Shown here in pieces: positions 62,210 through 64,000 of a DNA stretch of 64,000 nucleotides. Positions within the stretch are counted from its first letter, which is position 1. The number at the start of each line of letters is the position of its first letter. Under the pieces are notes generated by a model. The model was given only the letters and a program-made list of their open reading frames with translations, was not told the origin of the DNA and searched no databases. The translations under genes were made by a program, and so were the position numbers. The stretch covers positions 248,001-312,000 of the forward strand of contig CALSQF010000004.1 in the NCBI GenBank assembly GCA_943788425.1, read 5' to 3'. The DNA comes from an uncultured Planktomarina sp. (lineage in GTDB: Bacteria; Pseudomonadota; Alphaproteobacteria; Rhodobacterales; Rhodobacteraceae).

Positions 62210-62791
62210 CTAGCGGTGCTTGTCCAGCTCCGCGTCTATCGCATGCGTTAATTTTTGCGACAGGGGCCGGGTTGAGGCGCCCCAGGTTGCCAACACCTGG
62301 CCGTTACTGCCTATCAAAATTTTGTTAAAATTCCATCTGGGCGTGAATCCACTTTGCGCTCGCACTGCTTTAAAGAAGGGATGCGCTTGAGCGCCTGTGA
62401 CCGCCAGCGTCTCACTCATTGGCATATCAATGTCGTAATTCAAGGCGCAAAAGCTTTTGATCTCCGCGTTGCTATCAAACTCCTGGTTAAAGTCATCTGA
62501 TGGGATGGCAATTATTCCAAAGCCAGAGTCGCGGTAAGTATCATAGAGTTTTTGCAAATCGGCATATTGTTTGGTGAAGGCGCATTGTGACGCGGTGTTC
62601 ACCACTAGATAGGGTTTTCCTTGCCACTGCTTCGTATCTATACGCCCGCCATAAATTGAGGGGAAGCTATGTGTCCCGAGCTCGCTACTGCGGCACAACT
62701 GCGGCAAAAAGGCGGTAATAGCTGCCGTTATGACAAGTATTGATGCCCACAATATTCGTGTCTGTGTATGTGTCATACAGAACTTACGCAT
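62210..62791 (-). CDS. Glutathione peroxidase-like, exported or membrane-anchored
   Basis: 193 residues from ATG 62791; ATG 62776 is an alternative start. Hydrophobic leader (ILWASILVITAAITAFL) suggests export. The peroxidatic motif VNTASQCAFTKQYADLQ has the active Cys and the W/N of the tetrad appears as RWNFNKILI. It reduces peroxides, probably with thioredoxin as in most bacterial members. Stands alone on the minus strand. Confidence 0.88.
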   Translation of the reverse strand: MRKFCMTHTQTRILWASILVITAAITAFLPQLCRSSELGTHSFPSIYGGRIDTKQWQGKPYLVVNTASQCAFTKQYADLQKLYDTYRDSGFGIIAIPSDDFNQEFDSNAEIKSFCALNYDIDMPMSETLAVTGAQAHPFFKAVRAQSGFTPRWNFNKILIGSNGQVLATWGASTRPLSQKLTHAIDAELDKHR

Positions 62792-62813
62792 CAAACACAG
62801 TTTTAGATCAGTC

Positions 62814-62975
62814 TTACGCGAGACCGACGCAAGATTTTGCCTGCGGATCCCAGGTTGTTCCAGGCAGGCAGAGGGTCTGAGGGTCAGTGCCGCGATCTGG
62901 GCAGCTTGGGGCTCCCTGAGCGAGGCCGGGATTGGCGCAAAACATGATCAAAAGCGATGTTAGAATGGGCTTCAT
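62814..62975 (-). CDS. Small secreted Cys-containing peptide
   Basis: 53 residues from ATG 62975. Signal peptide LTSLLIMFCANPGLAQG, then a short mature part with three Cys: SCPDRG, TLCLPGTTWD and KSCVGLA. The CPDR..CLPGTTWD..C pattern recalls chitin-binding or other small disulfide-stabilised modules, but no family is assigned. It lies between the GPx and channel genes and may be expressed alone. Confidence 0.5.
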   Translation of the reverse strand: MKPILTSLLIMFCANPGLAQGAPSCPDRGTDPQTLCLPGTTWDPQAKSCVGLA

Positions 62976-63035
62976 CGTTTGTGTCTCCAGATTACATGAG
63001 GCCTTGGCCCCGTGAAGGCTCATCATAGGGCAGGG

Positions 63036-63962
63036 CTATTTTTTTGCGCGCATGTTTTGTACCTGATGGATAAGCGCATCAGCTCTACGCTTGGTCATGC
63101 CAAATTGTTTGCGCAGCCGCTCAAGGTCCGCTTTTTCCGTGTGGTCTAAAATTCCATCTAAAAGTGCTTTGCGCACCTGATCTTCAAAAATAATATTCCG
63201 CCGTTCCAATTGTGAATTGAACGATGAGGCGACAATACCCGTGATCAAAGCCACCACAATCACCCCTAAAATTGCGGATCCAACAGCGATGAGTTTGCCC
63301 GCTACCGTAATGGGCGTGATGTCGCCATAGCCAACGGTGGTAAGCGTAATCAGCGCCCAATACATGGAATCCGGAATTGACTGAAAGCCGGTTGGATGGG
63401 TTCTATATTCAGCAAAATACATTAATGTCGACGAGAGGATGAACAGGATCGCGAATAGATAACTGGCGGCATAAAACGAACGCCTTTCCTCATTAATCGC
63501 CTCAAACAAATCTTCCATAGCCGAGTTGTAATGTGATAATTTCAAAATGCGGAGCAACCGCAAAGCGCGCAAAATTCGCAGATCTAAATAAGGGAAGAAC
63601 GCGCGTAGATAGAAGGGCAAAATGGACAATAGATCCACGAGGCCACTGAAGCTAAGCATGTACTTGGCGCGTGCTTTGCAGGCGTCAGCAAAGTTACATG
63701 GGCCAGAGATTTTGCTAGGCGCGACCCAAACGCGGCACAGGTACTCGACCGTAAAGATCCCCACGCTGATGATTTCAATCCATGTAAACAATGTTTTATA
63801 TTCGGCGTAGATATGCGTCACGGATTCCAAGGTAATGGAGATGATGTTTGCGATAACCAATGCCGTGAGGAACAAGTCGATTCTTCGGCTGACCCTGTCG
63901 CCCACATCTGCCCGCTCTAAAATCTGATTGAGCCGGTTTTGCACCTCTTGGTATTTTGACAT
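63036..63962 (-). CDS. Voltage-gated-type potassium channel
   Basis: 308 residues from ATG 63962 (aggggg before it). Six-helix Kv layout: S4-like arginine-rich RILRALRLLRILKLS at about 130-145, pore and filter TTVGYGDITP, then S6 and a C-terminal cytosolic tail with FGMTKRRADALIHQ. It is an inner-membrane K+ channel, a homotetramer by analogy. No ligand domain is visible. Confidence 0.9.
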   Translation of the reverse strand: MSKYQEVQNRLNQILERADVGDRVSRRIDLFLTALVIANIISITLESVTHIYAEYKTLFTWIEIISVGIFTVEYLCRVWVAPSKISGPCNFADACKARAKYMLSFSGLVDLLSILPFYLRAFFPYLDLRILRALRLLRILKLSHYNSAMEDLFEAINEERRSFYAASYLFAILFILSSTLMYFAEYRTHPTGFQSIPDSMYWALITLTTVGYGDITPITVAGKLIAVGSAILGVIVVALITGIVASSFNSQLERRNIIFEDQVRKALLDGILDHTEKADLERLRKQFGMTKRRADALIHQVQNMRAKK

Positions 63963-64000
63963 GCACACCCCCTATTTCACATAATGATGCGCTTAGCATG

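Overview
The window looks like a chromosomal segment of a marine alphaproteobacterium of the Roseobacter group (Rhodobacteraceae). The grounds are the mix of TRAP transporters, aerobic-type CO dehydrogenase-like genes, a FeS-cluster photolyase, CimA, PhyH/HD oxygenase genes and moderate G+C. A Planktomarina-like (RCA) relative is possible, but this is an inference from gene content only.

Positions 1-7,200 form an accessory, AT-richer region. It holds a periplasmic histidine phosphatase and a Sel1 protein, the C-terminal remnant of a RepA-type helicase, and a run of single cargo genes (metallo-hydrolase lipoprotein, nitroreductase, GST). These are separated by three families of direct repeats, here called A, B and C. 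One family (B) is itself a small, mostly decayed Cys-containing reading frame. A minus-strand operon of three small ferredoxin-fold-like proteins follows.

Positions 7,400-24,400 are backbone: a class IV aminotransferase coupled to a truncated dehydrogenase remnant, an MFS pump, two divergent photolyase-family genes (one apparently circularly permuted), a form II coxSLM-D-E cluster, iolB, azlCD, cimA and a P450. Positions 24,500-30,100 carry a TRAP transporter operon (with an enlarged DctM) followed by an SLC13/RCK permease. Positions 30,078-33,820 carry tpiA/tfoX-like/Fe-S assembly genes on the minus strand, tgt on the plus strand and a lipoprotein. Positions 33,990-39,970 carry lon behind a good heat-shock promoter, a phosphatase, tRNA-Val, a Pcm-like methyltransferase and TolC.

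Positions 40,000-51,420 carry cobQ, efp, a YgfZ-like protein, a glycosyltransferase, an MsbA-like ABC exporter, two aminotransferases and valS. Positions 51,480-58,800 hold a PhyH dioxygenase/HD-oxygenase pair resembling PhnY/PhnZ or TmpA/TmpB (the dioxygenase is frameshifted), an orphan form II CoxL, a DUF2235 protein, a thioesterase, and metF with a divergent, frameshifted metR. The right end has an inositol-phosphatase relative with a damaged active site, a TPR protein, tRNA-Leu, an HxlR regulator with two palindromes flanking its divergent promoter region, a glutathione peroxidase and a voltage-gated-type K+ channel.

The points I consider most worth checking are the PhyH/HD pair, the permuted photolyase, the repeat-separated island, the ferredoxin-fold-like family (paralogs at both ends of the window) and the pseudo-IMPase.
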